A stretch of DNA of 64,000 nucleotides from JAUUZQ01 sp964538375. GTDB taxonomy: Bacteria > Bacteroidota > Bacteroidia > Bacteroidales > GCA-2748055. The DNA lies in assembly GCA_964538375.1 (NCBI GenBank), contig CAZIFQ010000014.1:1-64000 (forward strand). Reading direction: 5' to 3'. The translations under genes were made by a program, and so were the position numbers. Within the stretch, counting starts at the first letter, position 1. Every line of letters begins with the position of its first letter. The notes under the pieces are model-generated. The model was not told the origin of the DNA, ran no database searches, and saw only the letters and a list, made by a program, of their open reading frames with translations. Positions 34,199-42,700 of the stretch are shown in pieces.

Positions 34199-34750
34199 AT
34201 GTACGCAATTGTTGACATCGCAGGACATCAGTTCAAGATCACTAAAGATCAGAAATTGTTTGTTCACAGATTAGAAGGAGAAATTGGCTCAAAAGTATCG
34301 TTTGATAAAGTGCTTCTCATTGATAATGACTCAAAAGTAACTGTTGGAACTCCTTCCATTTCGGGAGCTGCTGTTTCAGCTACAGTTATTGAGCATTTAA
34401 AAGGAGATAAAGTTCTGGTCTTCAAGAAGAAAAGAAGAAAAGGATATAAAAAACTTAATGGCCACAGGCAGTATTTATCCAGGATTCAGATTACTGATAT
34501 CCAGGAAAAAGGAGCCAAAGCTCCTGTTGAAAAGAAAGAGGTTTCTAAGCCATCTGTTGCTAAAGCTTCAGATAACAAGCCCGCAGCAACAAAAACCGCT
34601 GCTAAACCTGCTGCAGAAAAGAAAGTCGCTACAAAGCCAGCTGCTGCTAAGAAACCTGCTGCTAAGAAACCCGCTGCTAAGAAACCCGCTGCTCCAAAAG
34701 CAGCAGCCAAAAAGGCGGATGATACCAAGAAAGCTGGAGATAAAGAATAA
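34199..34750 (+). CDS. rplU: Ribosomal protein L21 with Ala/Lys-rich C-terminal tail
   Basis: Residues 1-102 are a complete bL21, starting MYAIVDIAGHQFKI with the KRRKGYKKLNGHRQ signature near the 3' end of the domain. Residues 103-183 form an additional tail of about 80 residues made of Lys, Ala, Pro and Thr, with three exact 15-bp DNA repeats (34643-34687) encoding AAKKP. The tail resembles histone-H1-like sequences and is probably disordered and basic. Bacteroidota bL21 proteins are often extended in this way. It is transcribed from the promoter at 34130-34161 and is followed after 25 bp by rpmA. Confidence 0.96.
   Translation: MYAIVDIAGHQFKITKDQKLFVHRLEGEIGSKVSFDKVLLIDNDSKVTVGTPSISGAAVSATVIEHLKGDKVLVFKKKRRKGYKKLNGHRQYLSRIQITDIQEKGAKAPVEKKEVSKPSVAKASDNKPAATKTAAKPAAEKKVATKPAAAKKPAAKKPAAKKPAAPKAAAKKADDTKKAGDKE
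34643..34687 (+). repeat. Three 15-bp tandem repeats inside rplU
   Basis: GCTGCTAAGAAACCC occurs three times (last base T in the first copy), coding for repeated AAKKP in the L21 tail. The repeats are in frame, so copy-number changes would alter tail length without a frameshift. Confidence 0.9.
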
Positions 34751-34775
34751 GAGATAACATCTAAAAACTTAAGAT

Positions 34776-35036
34776 ATGGCACATAAGAAAGGGGCCGGTA
34801 GTTCAAGAAACGGACGCGAATCCGAAAGCAAAAGATTAGGCGTTAAGATATACGGTGGTCAGGTAGTTAAAGCTGGAAATATTATCGTTCGTCAGAGAGG
34901 TACTGTACATAAACCAGGAATAAATGTTGGTATGGGAAAAGATCATACTCTTTTTGCCCTGATAGACGGAAAAGTTAAGTTCCAAAAGAAGACGGATAAT
35001 AAGTCTTTCGTTTCAGTAGAACCACTGGAGAACTAG
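34776..35036 (+). CDS. rpmA: Ribosomal protein L27
   Basis: An 86-residue bL27 with the usual N-terminus MAHKKGAGSSRNGRESESKR and the GGQVVKAGNIIVRQRGT core; the N-terminal tail reaches the peptidyl transferase centre. No cleavable extension (as in Firmicutes) is seen. It follows rplU after 25 bp and is followed by a strong terminator at 35073-35113. Confidence 0.97.
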   Translation: MAHKKGAGSSRNGRESESKRLGVKIYGGQVVKAGNIIVRQRGTVHKPGINVGMGKDHTLFALIDGKVKFQKKTDNKSFVSVEPLEN

Positions 35037-35072
35037 ACAGGAATAAATTCCTGAAAATAATTCAATATTTAC

Positions 35073-35113
35073 CCTGTAATCAGCTACCTTTATAGCAGAT
35101 TACAGGTTTTTTT
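35073..35113 (+). terminator. Intrinsic terminator of rplU-rpmA
   Basis: CCTGTAATC (35073-35081) pairs with GATTACAGG (35098-35106), with an inner GCTA/TAGC stem, followed by seven T residues. This is a textbook intrinsic terminator, 36 bp after rpmA. Confidence 0.9.
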
Positions 35114-35127
35114 ATTTAATACAAATT

Positions 35128-36402
35128 ATGCTTACCATTCCTTTTTTAAGAGATAACCGCGATCTGGTTATTGAACGACTCGCAGTTAAAAATTTTGATG
35201 CTGCTTCAATTATTGACGAGATATTATCCAAAGACGATCAAAGACGAGACAGCCAGGTGCTGACCAATGAGTTACAAGCTGAGATGAACCAGCTCAGCAA
35301 AGAAATTGGTTCCTATTTTAAGAACGGCGATCATGAAAAGGGAAATCAACTAAAAGAAAAAACTGCTGAAATAAAAGCATCTATCAAGGATATATCTTCC
35401 CAGATGCAGGATGCAGCAGAAAAACTACAGGAGCTGTTAATCAGACTCCCGAATGTTCCTCATGAACTTGTTCCTCCCGGTAAAACAGAACAGGACAATG
35501 TTAAGATCAGGGAAGGTGGAGATATACCAACGTTACCGGAAAACGCTCTGCCTCATTGGGAGCTGGGAACCAAGTACGATATCATCGATTTTGATTTGGG
35601 TGTAAAGCTTACCGGTGCAGGATTTCCTGTTTACAAAGGTGCCGGGGCAAAGTTTCAGCGTGCGTTAATTTCTTATTTCTTAGATAAAAATATTGATGCA
35701 GGATTTCGGGAAATTCTTCCTCCCCTTATGGTAAATGCAGATTCCGGGTTTGGAACCGGACAACTGCCTGACAAAGAAGGTCAAATGTATCATGTACAAT
35801 CCGATGATTTTTATCTTATCCCTACCGCTGAGGTTCCGGTTACCAATATATATCGGGATGTAATTTTGAATGAAAAAGATTTGCCGATAAAGAATACTGC
35901 ATATACTCCATGTTTCAGACGAGAAGCAGGTTCATATGGTAAAGATGTAAGGGGCCTGAACCGTGTACATCAATTTGATAAGGTTGAAATTGTGCAGATC
36001 GAGAAACCTGAAGAATCATACGACACCCTGGATAAAATGGTTTTGCATGTTGAGTCGCTGTTAAAAGAATTAAAATTACCCTACAGGATTGTCCGACTCT
36101 GTGGCGGAGACCTTAGCTTTACTTCTGCCATGACTTATGATTTTGAAGTCTATGCTGCAGCACAGAAGAGATGGCTGGAGGTTAGTTCTGTTTCAAATTT
36201 CGAGGCATACCAGGCCAATCGACTAAAACTGCGATATAAAAAAGAGGGGGAGAAAAAGCCTCAATTGGCACACACATTAAACGGAAGTGCCCTGGCTCTG
36301 CCCAGGATTGTTGCAGCAATTATGGAGAATTACCAGACCGACCAGGGAATTGCTGTTCCAGAAGTATTAAGAGCGTATACTAAATTCGACATGATTAAGT
36401 AG
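35128..36402 (+). CDS. serS: Seryl-tRNA synthetase
   Basis: A 424-residue class II synthetase. The N-terminal long coiled coil (about 25-105), which binds the tRNA variable arm, is followed by the catalytic domain: motif 2 (about 255-275, CFRREAGSYGKDVRGLNRVHQFDK) and motif 3 (about 380-395, LNGSALALPRIV), plus TAEVPVTN. The ATG start is clear, 14 bp after the rplU-rpmA terminator. The only Leu tRNA of this window (22802-22886) has a long variable arm as well, but serS serves Ser tRNAs encoded elsewhere. Confidence 0.97.
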   Translation: MLTIPFLRDNRDLVIERLAVKNFDAASIIDEILSKDDQRRDSQVLTNELQAEMNQLSKEIGSYFKNGDHEKGNQLKEKTAEIKASIKDISSQMQDAAEKLQELLIRLPNVPHELVPPGKTEQDNVKIREGGDIPTLPENALPHWELGTKYDIIDFDLGVKLTGAGFPVYKGAGAKFQRALISYFLDKNIDAGFREILPPLMVNADSGFGTGQLPDKEGQMYHVQSDDFYLIPTAEVPVTNIYRDVILNEKDLPIKNTAYTPCFRREAGSYGKDVRGLNRVHQFDKVEIVQIEKPEESYDTLDKMVLHVESLLKELKLPYRIVRLCGGDLSFTSAMTYDFEVYAAAQKRWLEVSSVSNFEAYQANRLKLRYKKEGEKKPQLAHTLNGSALALPRIVAAIMENYQTDQGIAVPEVLRAYTKFDMIK

Positions 36403-36415
36403 TAAATTTTCAAGT

Positions 36416-37312
36416 TTGCCTAAAAGACACCGTCAAAGTATAGCTTACATTTTTGCCATTATGGCCGTGCTATTCTGGTCTACTGTCCCAACCGCATTCA
36501 AACTGGGACTGAGATACCAGGACAATTACCAGTTAATGTCCGGGGCAGCTCTTGTTTCTCTTCTCTTTCTATCACTTACACTAATAGTGCAGCGAAAGAC
36601 ATGGCTTCTGACACAACTGACATGGAAAGATCTGCTGCGAGCTGCTCTGCTTGCACTCCTTAATCCTTTTTCCTACTACCTGATACTGTTTAAGGCCTAC
36701 TCTTTGCTGCCCGGACAGGTTGCTCAACCCCTTAACATGATCTGGCCGATTGTATTGGTCCTGATCTCCATTCCAATGCTCAAGCAAAAGATCGGATTAC
36801 TGAGTATCCTTTCCCTTGTCATAAGTTTCGCAGGAGTAGTACTTATCTCTTTCCAGGGAGGTACTGTATTCGAAACAGAGGGCAATATTACAGGTATCTT
36901 ACTCGCACTATTAACTTCCGTATTATGGGCTTTTTACTGGATCTTCAACATGAAGAGCCGACTCGATGAGGTAGTTGGATTATTCCTTATATTTCTCTTC
37001 GCATGCATCTACCTGCTGATAGGCGGACTTTTCAGAGATCCTTTCCTCCCGTCGGGGAAAGAAGCGTGGTTGGCAGCGGCTTACGTCGGTATTTTCGAGA
37101 TGGGACTTGCCTTTGTATTCTGGTTGAAAGCGCTACAACTTTCTTCTACTACAGCAAAAATAAGTAACCTGGTATTCATAGCACCATTTTTGAACCTGGT
37201 ATTTGTACATTTGTTCCTGGATGAAAGCATTTTTGTTTCATCGATATTTGGTATACTGTTGGTTGTAACGGGAATCCTGATACAGAATACAATAAAACAG
37301 AAAAATGGATAA
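36416..37312 (+). CDS. EamA/DMT superfamily transporter
   Basis: A 298-residue inner-membrane protein with ten hydrophobic segments in two EamA repeats. The first helix starts at IAYIFAIMAVLFWS and the second repeat at ITGILLALLTSVLWAFYWI (about 165-185). The substrate is unknown. The start is TTG at 36416; the next ATG (codon 16) would cut into the first helix. It is not closely similar to the DMT protein at 18544-19440. It lies 13 bp after serS and overlaps the start of ruvC by 8 bp. Confidence 0.85.
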   Translation: MPKRHRQSIAYIFAIMAVLFWSTVPTAFKLGLRYQDNYQLMSGAALVSLLFLSLTLIVQRKTWLLTQLTWKDLLRAALLALLNPFSYYLILFKAYSLLPGQVAQPLNMIWPIVLVLISIPMLKQKIGLLSILSLVISFAGVVLISFQGGTVFETEGNITGILLALLTSVLWAFYWIFNMKSRLDEVVGLFLIFLFACIYLLIGGLFRDPFLPSGKEAWLAAAYVGIFEMGLAFVFWLKALQLSSTTAKISNLVFIAPFLNLVFVHLFLDESIFVSSIFGILLVVTGILIQNTIKQKNG

Positions 37313-37862
37313 GACCGAAAGAATAATCCTTGGAATAGACCCAGGAACCAACATTATGGGATTTGGAGTAATTACATCGACGGGGAAAAACCCTGAGTAT
37401 CATGATATGGGTGTCCTTGATATTCGCAAAGTGTCTGACCAATACCTGAAACTGAAAAAAATATTCGATACTACCATTGAGCTAATCGACAAATACAATC
37501 CGGATGAATTAGCAATTGAAGCACCATTCTACGGGAAGAATGTGCAGTCTATGCTTAAGCTCGGAAGAGCGCAGGGCGTAGCTATTTCAGCGGCTCTAAC
37601 AAGAGATATTCCGGTATTTGAGTATGCCCCGAGAAAGATAAAGCTAGCTATAGCAGGCGTCGGACAGGCCTCCAAGGAACAAGTATCCATTATGCTTGAA
37701 AAAATGTTCAGTATCAAGGATATGCCAAAAAACTTCGATGCCACAGATGGCCTGGCGGTAGCCGTGTGTCACTTTTATGAAAAATCACCGGGACAAAAGA
37801 AGCCAGGTGTTAAAAACTGGGAAGATTTTATATCTAAGAATCCAAATCGGGTAAAGAAGTAG
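37305..37862 (+). CDS. ruvC: Crossover junction endodeoxyribonuclease RuvC
   Basis: A 185-residue Holliday-junction resolvase with the RNase-H-like fold. The acidic catalytic residues are placed in LGIDPGTNIMGFG (first Asp), IEAPFYGKNVQS (Glu) and DATDGLAVAVCHF (C-terminal Asp pair). It overlaps the DMT gene upstream by 8 bp, so the two are cotranscribed. No ruvA or ruvB is in the window. It is convergent with the HIT-protein gene. Confidence 0.95.
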   Translation: MDKTERIILGIDPGTNIMGFGVITSTGKNPEYHDMGVLDIRKVSDQYLKLKKIFDTTIELIDKYNPDELAIEAPFYGKNVQSMLKLGRAQGVAISAALTRDIPVFEYAPRKIKLAIAGVGQASKEQVSIMLEKMFSIKDMPKNFDATDGLAVAVCHFYEKSPGQKKPGVKNWEDFISKNPNRVKK

Positions 37863-37898
37863 ATTTTGTTTTGGTAAACTTTCAAATAGTTGACCCCA

Positions 37899-38297
37899 CT
37901 ATGCGTCAACCTCAGCGGATATCATTCCTGCAATATCGGCAAACTCTTCCGGCGACAATTGTAATTTTGGCTTACTGAATTCAATATCATGCAATCCGTT
38001 AATCGGTACCAGGTGAATATGTGCATGAGGGATTTCAAGTCCAAGCACAGCTACTCCTACCCTTTTACAATCCATTGTTAAATCAATGGCCCTTGCCACT
38101 TTTTTTGAGAAAACAAGCATATCTCCCAGCAGATTGTCTTCCAGATCAAAAAGGTAATCAGTCTCCACTTTAGGAACAACAAGTGTATGTCCCTTTGCAA
38201 GCGGATTAATATCAAGAAAAGCGTAAAACCGATCGCTCTCAGCAATTTTATATGAGGGAATATCTCCAGCTATTATTTTTGAGAATATCGTACTCAT
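37899..38297 (-). CDS. HIT family nucleotide-binding protein
   Basis: A 132-residue histidine-triad protein. The triad HAHIHLV (about residues 95-101) is the nucleophile-bearing motif of nucleotide hydrolases or transferases. The usual N-terminal signature is seen: IFSKIIAGDIPSYKIAE, followed by AFLDINPLAKGHTLVVPK. The family hydrolyses nucleoside phosphoramidates or dinucleotides; the exact substrate is not defined. It lies 10 bp downstream of greA on the same strand. Confidence 0.95.
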   Translation of the reverse strand: MSTIFSKIIAGDIPSYKIAESDRFYAFLDINPLAKGHTLVVPKVETDYLFDLEDNLLGDMLVFSKKVARAIDLTMDCKRVGVAVLGLEIPHAHIHLVPINGLHDIEFSKPKLQLSPEEFADIAGMISAEVDA

Positions 38298-38307
38298 AAG
38301 ATACGTT

Positions 38308-38781
38308 TTATATGGAAATTTCTATTATTTCGAATGACATGCTGCCGTTGGGAACATTGATATCAGCAACATCGCCAACTTTTTTACCTAATAATCCTTT
38401 GGCAATGGGTGTAGTTACGGCAATTTTTCCCGCCTTAACATCTGACTCACTTTCAGAGACAATAGTATATTCAAAAATGCTATTATTCTTGCAATTTTTA
38501 ATTTTTACACGGTTCATGATTCGAACTTCATCCGTGTCGATTTTTGATTCATCCAGTACCCTGGAATTGGTCACAATCGCATCCAACTTGGCAATTCTCC
38601 TCTCAAGCAAGCCCTGGGCCTCTTTCGCAGCATCATATTCTGCATTCTCCGAGAGATCACCTTTATCCCTGGCTTCTGCAATTTGTTGAGATATAGACGG
38701 CCTTTCAATTTTAGTCAGTTGATCCAACTCCTTTTTAAGATTTGCCAGTCCTTCCTCTGTTATGTAAGATATTTTTGACAT
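38308..38781 (-). CDS. greA: Transcription elongation factor GreA
   Basis: A 157-residue GreA that rescues backtracked RNA polymerase. The N-terminal coiled coil (about 1-75, with ARDKGDLSENAEYDAAKEAQ) carries the acidic tip, and the C-terminal FKBP-like domain (about 80-157) ends normally. It is preceded by a full Shine-Dalgarno AAGGAGGTGAG (38785-38795), rare for the phylum, and farther upstream by a TAACTTTG promoter element (38850-38857). The HIT gene follows after 10 bp. Confidence 0.96.
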   Translation of the reverse strand: MSKISYITEEGLANLKKELDQLTKIERPSISQQIAEARDKGDLSENAEYDAAKEAQGLLERRIAKLDAIVTNSRVLDESKIDTDEVRIMNRVKIKNCKNNSIFEYTIVSESESDVKAGKIAVTTPIAKGLLGKKVGDVADINVPNGSMSFEIIEISI

Positions 38782-38784
38782 AAT

Positions 38785-38857
38785 CTCACCTCCTTCTTAA
38801 TTAATTAAAAACAAAAAAGAATCCCGAATGCCGGAACTCTTTAACAATACAAAGTTA
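38785..38857 (-). promoter_or_regulatory. greA leader: strong Shine-Dalgarno site and -7 element
   Basis: On the minus strand AAGGAGGTGAG (38795-38785) is a near-perfect complement of the 16S 3' end, ending 3 bp before the ATG codon. TAACTTTG (38857-38850) fits the Bacteroidota -7 consensus TAnnTTTG, though no TTTG is seen at the expected -33 distance. Bacteroidota genes seldom carry a Shine-Dalgarno sequence, so this one stands out. Confidence 0.6.
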
Positions 38858-38865
38858 TAAAAAAA

Positions 38866-39405
38866 TTAGATCTCTATCCTATTTATTATGGTTGAATAAA
38901 TTACAGCCGCTCTCAGGTCGAAAGCCTCTGTTATTTTTGCCTGGTCAAAATCGTTGTAAACATCCTGCTCCAGGTCTACAAGTTCAAGGGGATCTGTCAC
39001 GCTTATACCTTCAGATGCCAGCAATTCAGAGTTCTTTTCATCATTCGGATTAAATATTCCCTCGTAGGTAGCCATCTTACTACTCAAATCATCATGGGTC
39101 TCCTGTTCAACTTGTTCAAACCTACTTTCAAAATAATCCTTTTCTACAACAACTTCTTCCTCTGAGACAAGCGGTTCCTGCTTTAAATTCTCAAATGAAT
39201 TTGAAGTTTCTGCTGTAAAGTTCTCCAGTTGCTTTTCCAGTTTGCTGAAAAAACCACCGGCAGGACTGCTAGCTTTCTCTTCTCCTGAAGGCGAGTTAGT
39301 CAAAGACCTCTTCTTCTTCTTCTTTCCTGCAACGCCGGCAACAATAGCAACTATAGTTACTAAAATATAAATCAAGCTCCCTATGTCAAAATCCATTCTC
39401 TCCAT
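38866..39405 (-). CDS. Hypothetical membrane-anchored protein
   Basis: A 179-residue protein of unknown function. Residues about 6-25 are a membrane helix (GSLIYILVTIVAIVAGVAG), directly followed by a run of lysines (KKKKKR), which orients the rest to the cytoplasm. The remaining 150 residues are acidic and low in complexity (many Glu, Ser, Asp) with a short helical C-terminal segment (about 155-179, AFDLRAAVIYSTIINRI) that may be a protein-binding element. It lies upstream of greA on the same strand. Small anchors of this type are frequent in Bacteroidota and uncharacterised. Confidence 0.7.
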   Translation of the reverse strand: MERMDFDIGSLIYILVTIVAIVAGVAGKKKKKRSLTNSPSGEEKASSPAGGFFSKLEKQLENFTAETSNSFENLKQEPLVSEEEVVVEKDYFESRFEQVEQETHDDLSSKMATYEGIFNPNDEKNSELLASEGISVTDPLELVDLEQDVYNDFDQAKITEAFDLRAAVIYSTIINRIEI

Positions 39406-39501
39406 TAATAAGGCACAATTTTTGATTGTTCTATAGTGTTAAAAGTACGAAAAATTATTGACTTATGAGGCTAAATAATACCTTTACAGCGTTTATCAAT
39501 T

Positions 39502-39930
39502 ATGAAAAAATGGCTTAAAATATGGTTCGTCCTGCTGCCGGTATTGTTTCTCTCTTCCATGTGCGAAACAAACAACGGGCTCGAAATACCTTATGTCAGG
39601 GTTGATGAAAACCTATTATTATATGCTGATCTTAAAGGGATTGGTCCCGGACAAACCATAACTGTTGACGGGGGAGTAAACGGCTTAATCGTATATTGCG
39701 AAGATTTTAACACTTATCATGTTTACGACCGAACCTGCACTTTATGGCCTGATCATAATGAAGCGGTTCTAATGGACACCACATGGAGAGAAATAGTTTA
39801 CACTTGTCCTGAATGTGAATCTCAGTATTTGATGCTTTCAAATGCCGATCCTATTTCCGGCCCCGCTGTTTTTGGCTTAAAAAAATATCATTCTGTTCTG
39901 GACGGCGATATACTGCATGTGTATAATTAG
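39502..39930 (+). CDS. Rieske-fold-like lipoprotein with altered ligands
   Basis: A 142-residue probable lipoprotein (N-terminal hydrophobic segment ending LSSMC, Cys21; the Met before the Cys is unusual). The body follows the Rieske layout: a strand-rich N-terminal half, a first ligand region at VYDRTCTLWPDH (Cys79), a second at YTCPECESQYLM (Cys102, Cys105), then GPAVFGLKKYHSVLDGD. Canonical Rieske proteins need C-x-H and C-x-x-H. Here both histidine positions are replaced (Leu81, Cys105). A [2Fe-2S] cluster with four cysteine or mixed ligands, zinc, or no metal are all possible. It stands alone between greA-side genes and ahcY. Confidence 0.6.
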   Translation: MKKWLKIWFVLLPVLFLSSMCETNNGLEIPYVRVDENLLLYADLKGIGPGQTITVDGGVNGLIVYCEDFNTYHVYDRTCTLWPDHNEAVLMDTTWREIVYTCPECESQYLMLSNADPISGPAVFGLKKYHSVLDGDILHVYN

Positions 39931-39969
39931 GATAAAAAGTTCCAACCCCGAAGGGGTCTCATCCGGTAG

Positions 39970-40020
39970 CCCCGGATCGCAGATCCGGGGTAAAAAAAAG
40001 ACGCGCCACATGGCGCGTCT
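39970..40020 (-). terminator. Two hairpins; the AGACGCG palindrome is the ahcY terminator
   Basis: Two hairpins are found. CCCCGGATC/GATCCGGGG (39970-39990, 3-nt loop) is followed by AGACGCGCCA/TGGCGCGTCT (39999-40020, 2-nt loop). On the minus strand the second is followed by a run of eight T residues, 26 bp behind the ahcY stop. A near-identical copy ends the glycogen operon at 44750-44771. Confidence 0.75.
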
Positions 40021-40045
40021 CTACAATTATATTTCAAGTTACCTA

Positions 40046-41467
40046 CTAGTAACGATAGTGCTCTGATTTATATGGGCCGTCAACAGGAACTCCCAGGTAA
40101 TCTGCTTGTTCCTGGGTCATCTTTGTCAGCTTAACACCTATTTGTTCAAGGTGCAACCTTGCCACCTCCTCATCAAGTTTCTTAGACAACATATAAACTC
40201 CAAGCTCATAATTATTTGTCCAAAGATCTAACTGTGCAAGTGTTTGGTTTGAGAATGAGTTACTCATTACAAATGAAGGATGACCTGTTGCACATCCTAA
40301 ATTCACCAATCGGCCTTCAGCAAGCATGAAAATGGCGTGTCCATCATCAAAAATATACTTGTCAACCTGTGGCTTGATAGTTACCTTTTGTACATTTTCC
40401 ATTTCACCCAATGGATCTACCTGGATCTCATTGTCGAAATGGCCAATGTTACAAACGATGGCTTGATCCTTCATTTTTGACATGTGCGCAGTAGTAATAA
40501 TATCTTTATTTCCAGTGGTTGTAACGTAAATATTTCCTTCACTCAAAGCATCTTCCATAGTAATTACTTCGAATCCTTCCATAGATGCCTGCAGCGCACA
40601 GATCGGGTCAATCTCAGTTACAATTACACGTGCTCCATATGACTTCATCGAATGTGCACAACCTTTTCCAACATCACCATAACCTGCTACAACAACTACC
40701 TTACCGGCAATCATTACATCAGTAGCTCTCTTGATACCGTCAGCCAGTGACTCACGACATCCATATAGATTATCAAACTTGGATTTCGTTACAGAATCGT
40801 TTACATTAATAGCAGGGAAAAGCAATTCACCTTTCTCAAGCATCTGATACAATCTATGAACTCCTGTTGTGGTTTCTTCAGAGACACCCTTCATTTCAGG
40901 TACAACGCGATGCCATTTCTGAGGATCTTCAGCCAATAAGCGCTTCAGAGTAGAAAGAACAGCTCTCTCTTCCCTGCTTGATGGTACAACGTTAAGTAAT
41001 GACGCGTCATTCTCTACTGCATATCCTTTAATAACCATTAGTGTTGCATCTCCACCATCATCAACAATCATGTGTGGTCCTTTCCCTCCTGGAAAACTTA
41101 ATGCCTGGGTAGTACACCACCAATATTCTTCCAATGTCTCACCTTTCCAGGCAAATACCGGGGTTCCTGTTGCAGCGATTGCCGCAGCAGCATGATCCTG
41201 GGTTGAGAAAATATTACAACTTGCCCAACGTACATCAGCACCAAGAGCAACGAGTGTTTCAATAAGAACTGCTGTTTGAATGGTCATGTGCAAAGAGCCC
41301 ATGATCCTGGCACCTTCCAGTGGCTTATCCAGGGCATACTTCTTACGAATAGCCATTAAACCAGGCATCTCTTTTTCTGCTATTTCAATCTCTTTCCTTC
41401 CAAATTCTGCCAGACCCAGGTCTGCCACCTTATAAGGTAATGTTTCTACAAAAGTCATTGTATCCAT
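40046..41467 (-). CDS. ahcY: Adenosylhomocysteinase
   Basis: A 473-residue NAD+-dependent enzyme that splits S-adenosylhomocysteine into homocysteine and adenosine, recycling the product of methyltransferases. The substrate region (LHMTIQTAVLIETL and SCNIFSTQDHAAAA) and the Rossmann motif GYGDVGKGCAHSM (about 272-284) are complete. The C-terminal GPYKSEHYRY is the usual family end that closes the neighbour's cofactor site. The length is typical of the long bacterial form. Its gene is monocistronic, with a hairpin terminator at 39999-40020. The 179-bp gap to ribF shows no riboswitch-like structure that I can recognise. Confidence 0.97.
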   Translation of the reverse strand: MDTMTFVETLPYKVADLGLAEFGRKEIEIAEKEMPGLMAIRKKYALDKPLEGARIMGSLHMTIQTAVLIETLVALGADVRWASCNIFSTQDHAAAAIAATGTPVFAWKGETLEEYWWCTTQALSFPGGKGPHMIVDDGGDATLMVIKGYAVENDASLLNVVPSSREERAVLSTLKRLLAEDPQKWHRVVPEMKGVSEETTTGVHRLYQMLEKGELLFPAINVNDSVTKSKFDNLYGCRESLADGIKRATDVMIAGKVVVVAGYGDVGKGCAHSMKSYGARVIVTEIDPICALQASMEGFEVITMEDALSEGNIYVTTTGNKDIITTAHMSKMKDQAIVCNIGHFDNEIQVDPLGEMENVQKVTIKPQVDKYIFDDGHAIFMLAEGRLVNLGCATGHPSFVMSNSFSNQTLAQLDLWTNNYELGVYMLSKKLDEEVARLHLEQIGVKLTKMTQEQADYLGVPVDGPYKSEHYRY

Positions 41468-41646
41468 ATTTATTTTCTAATTTGAGACGCAAAATTAATC
41501 AAATCTGCGAGAACTTAGTTATTTATATCTGTAACTATAGAAACAGCTAAAAGATTAAAATGTTGAAAGAATACTTAAAAATTGTTCGGAGTTGCAGGTT
41601 GTGAGTTGCGAGTTCCACAAAAATCTCGCCTGGAAATAGGGAACTA

Positions 41647-42588
41647 TCACAAATTAAAATAAGCCCTAATTTCTTTTTCGTCCGCTTTTAGTTGATTAAC
41701 AAGCATACCCAATCCCGGAAATCGCTTCTCATCCCTTATTCTTTTGCAAAAATGTAAAACAATATCATGATCATATAAATCTCCATCGAAGTCAAGCAGG
41801 TGTGCTTCAATTACCTTTACAGGATTTGCACTGTCCAATGTTGGCCTTACTCCAATATTAACCATCCCCTCAAACATTTTATCTTTTACTTCTACCCTCG
41901 CTGCATAAACGCCATCCCTGGGAATGAGTTTATAGGCAGTATGCGGATTAATATTTGCAGTAGGATATCCAAGTTTTCTCCCCACGTGATTTCCCTGAAC
42001 AACATGGCCTGAAAGATAATACTCATATTCAAGCATTTCATTGGCAGCAACGACGTCTCCCTCCAACAGTGCCTTTCTTATGGTAGAAGAGCTCACATTT
42101 TCCCTGGAAGATTTGTATTCCCCCAATGTTTCAATATCAAAACCATATTTATCTGAACATTCTGATAATCCTTCAGGGTCACCCTTCCTGTCTTTCCCAA
42201 ATTTGTTATCATAGCCCAGAAGCAAGCTTGATACATTAAGTTTTCCAATGAGGAACTCTTGCACAAAGTCACAGGCATCCATTGAAGCCAGCTCCTCGCT
42301 AAATGGTACAATCATCAGATAATCTATTCCCATCCGCTCCAAATGACTGATCTTCTCTTCTTGAGAGTGAATCAAACGAAAATTCCAAACATCTTTATTT
42401 AAGACAATTCTGGGGTGGGGCCATAGCGTTACCACCACAGATTGCCCATTCACAGCTTTCGCCTTTTTGATCAGCGTATTCAGAATATACTTATGTCCCT
42501 TGTGGACGCCATCAAAAATTCCAATGGTTACAACGGGATTTTGAATATCTATCTTTTCGTCAATTGAAATAACTTTCATCTCTTTCAC
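41647..42588 (-). CDS. ribF: Bifunctional riboflavin kinase / FAD synthetase
   Basis: A 313-residue enzyme that makes FMN and FAD from riboflavin. The N-terminal nucleotidyltransferase half (about 15-165) has the GIFDGVHKGHKYIL motif with its HxGH-type site. The C-terminal kinase half (about 180-310) has the LGYPTANI signature, followed by DGVYAARVEV. The length and order are normal. It starts with ATG and lies 112 bp from the divergent glgB gene. Confidence 0.95.
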   Translation of the reverse strand: MKEMKVISIDEKIDIQNPVVTIGIFDGVHKGHKYILNTLIKKAKAVNGQSVVVTLWPHPRIVLNKDVWNFRLIHSQEEKISHLERMGIDYLMIVPFSEELASMDACDFVQEFLIGKLNVSSLLLGYDNKFGKDRKGDPEGLSECSDKYGFDIETLGEYKSSRENVSSSTIRKALLEGDVVAANEMLEYEYYLSGHVVQGNHVGRKLGYPTANINPHTAYKLIPRDGVYAARVEVKDKMFEGMVNIGVRPTLDSANPVKVIEAHLLDFDGDLYDHDIVLHFCKRIRDEKRFPGLGMLVNQLKADEKEIRAYFNL

Positions 42589-42700
42589 CTAAAAATTCGC
42601 CACAAATTTAATAAAAAACCACTTCAGATGCTTTTTAATTAAAAGAACATTATCGGGCTTAAAAATTCGTATCTTGAGAACAAATAGTTATAAGCTGCAA

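Noticed and set aside
34458..34757. A 99-residue frame inside rplU
   Set aside because: It is a shifted reading of the low-complexity L21 tail, with Leu/Lys/Gln repeats only.
41468..41646. SAH or SAM riboswitch near ahcY
   Set aside because: The gap contains no recognisable pairing core; only AT-rich sequence and a GAGTTGCGAG-type direct repeat are seen.
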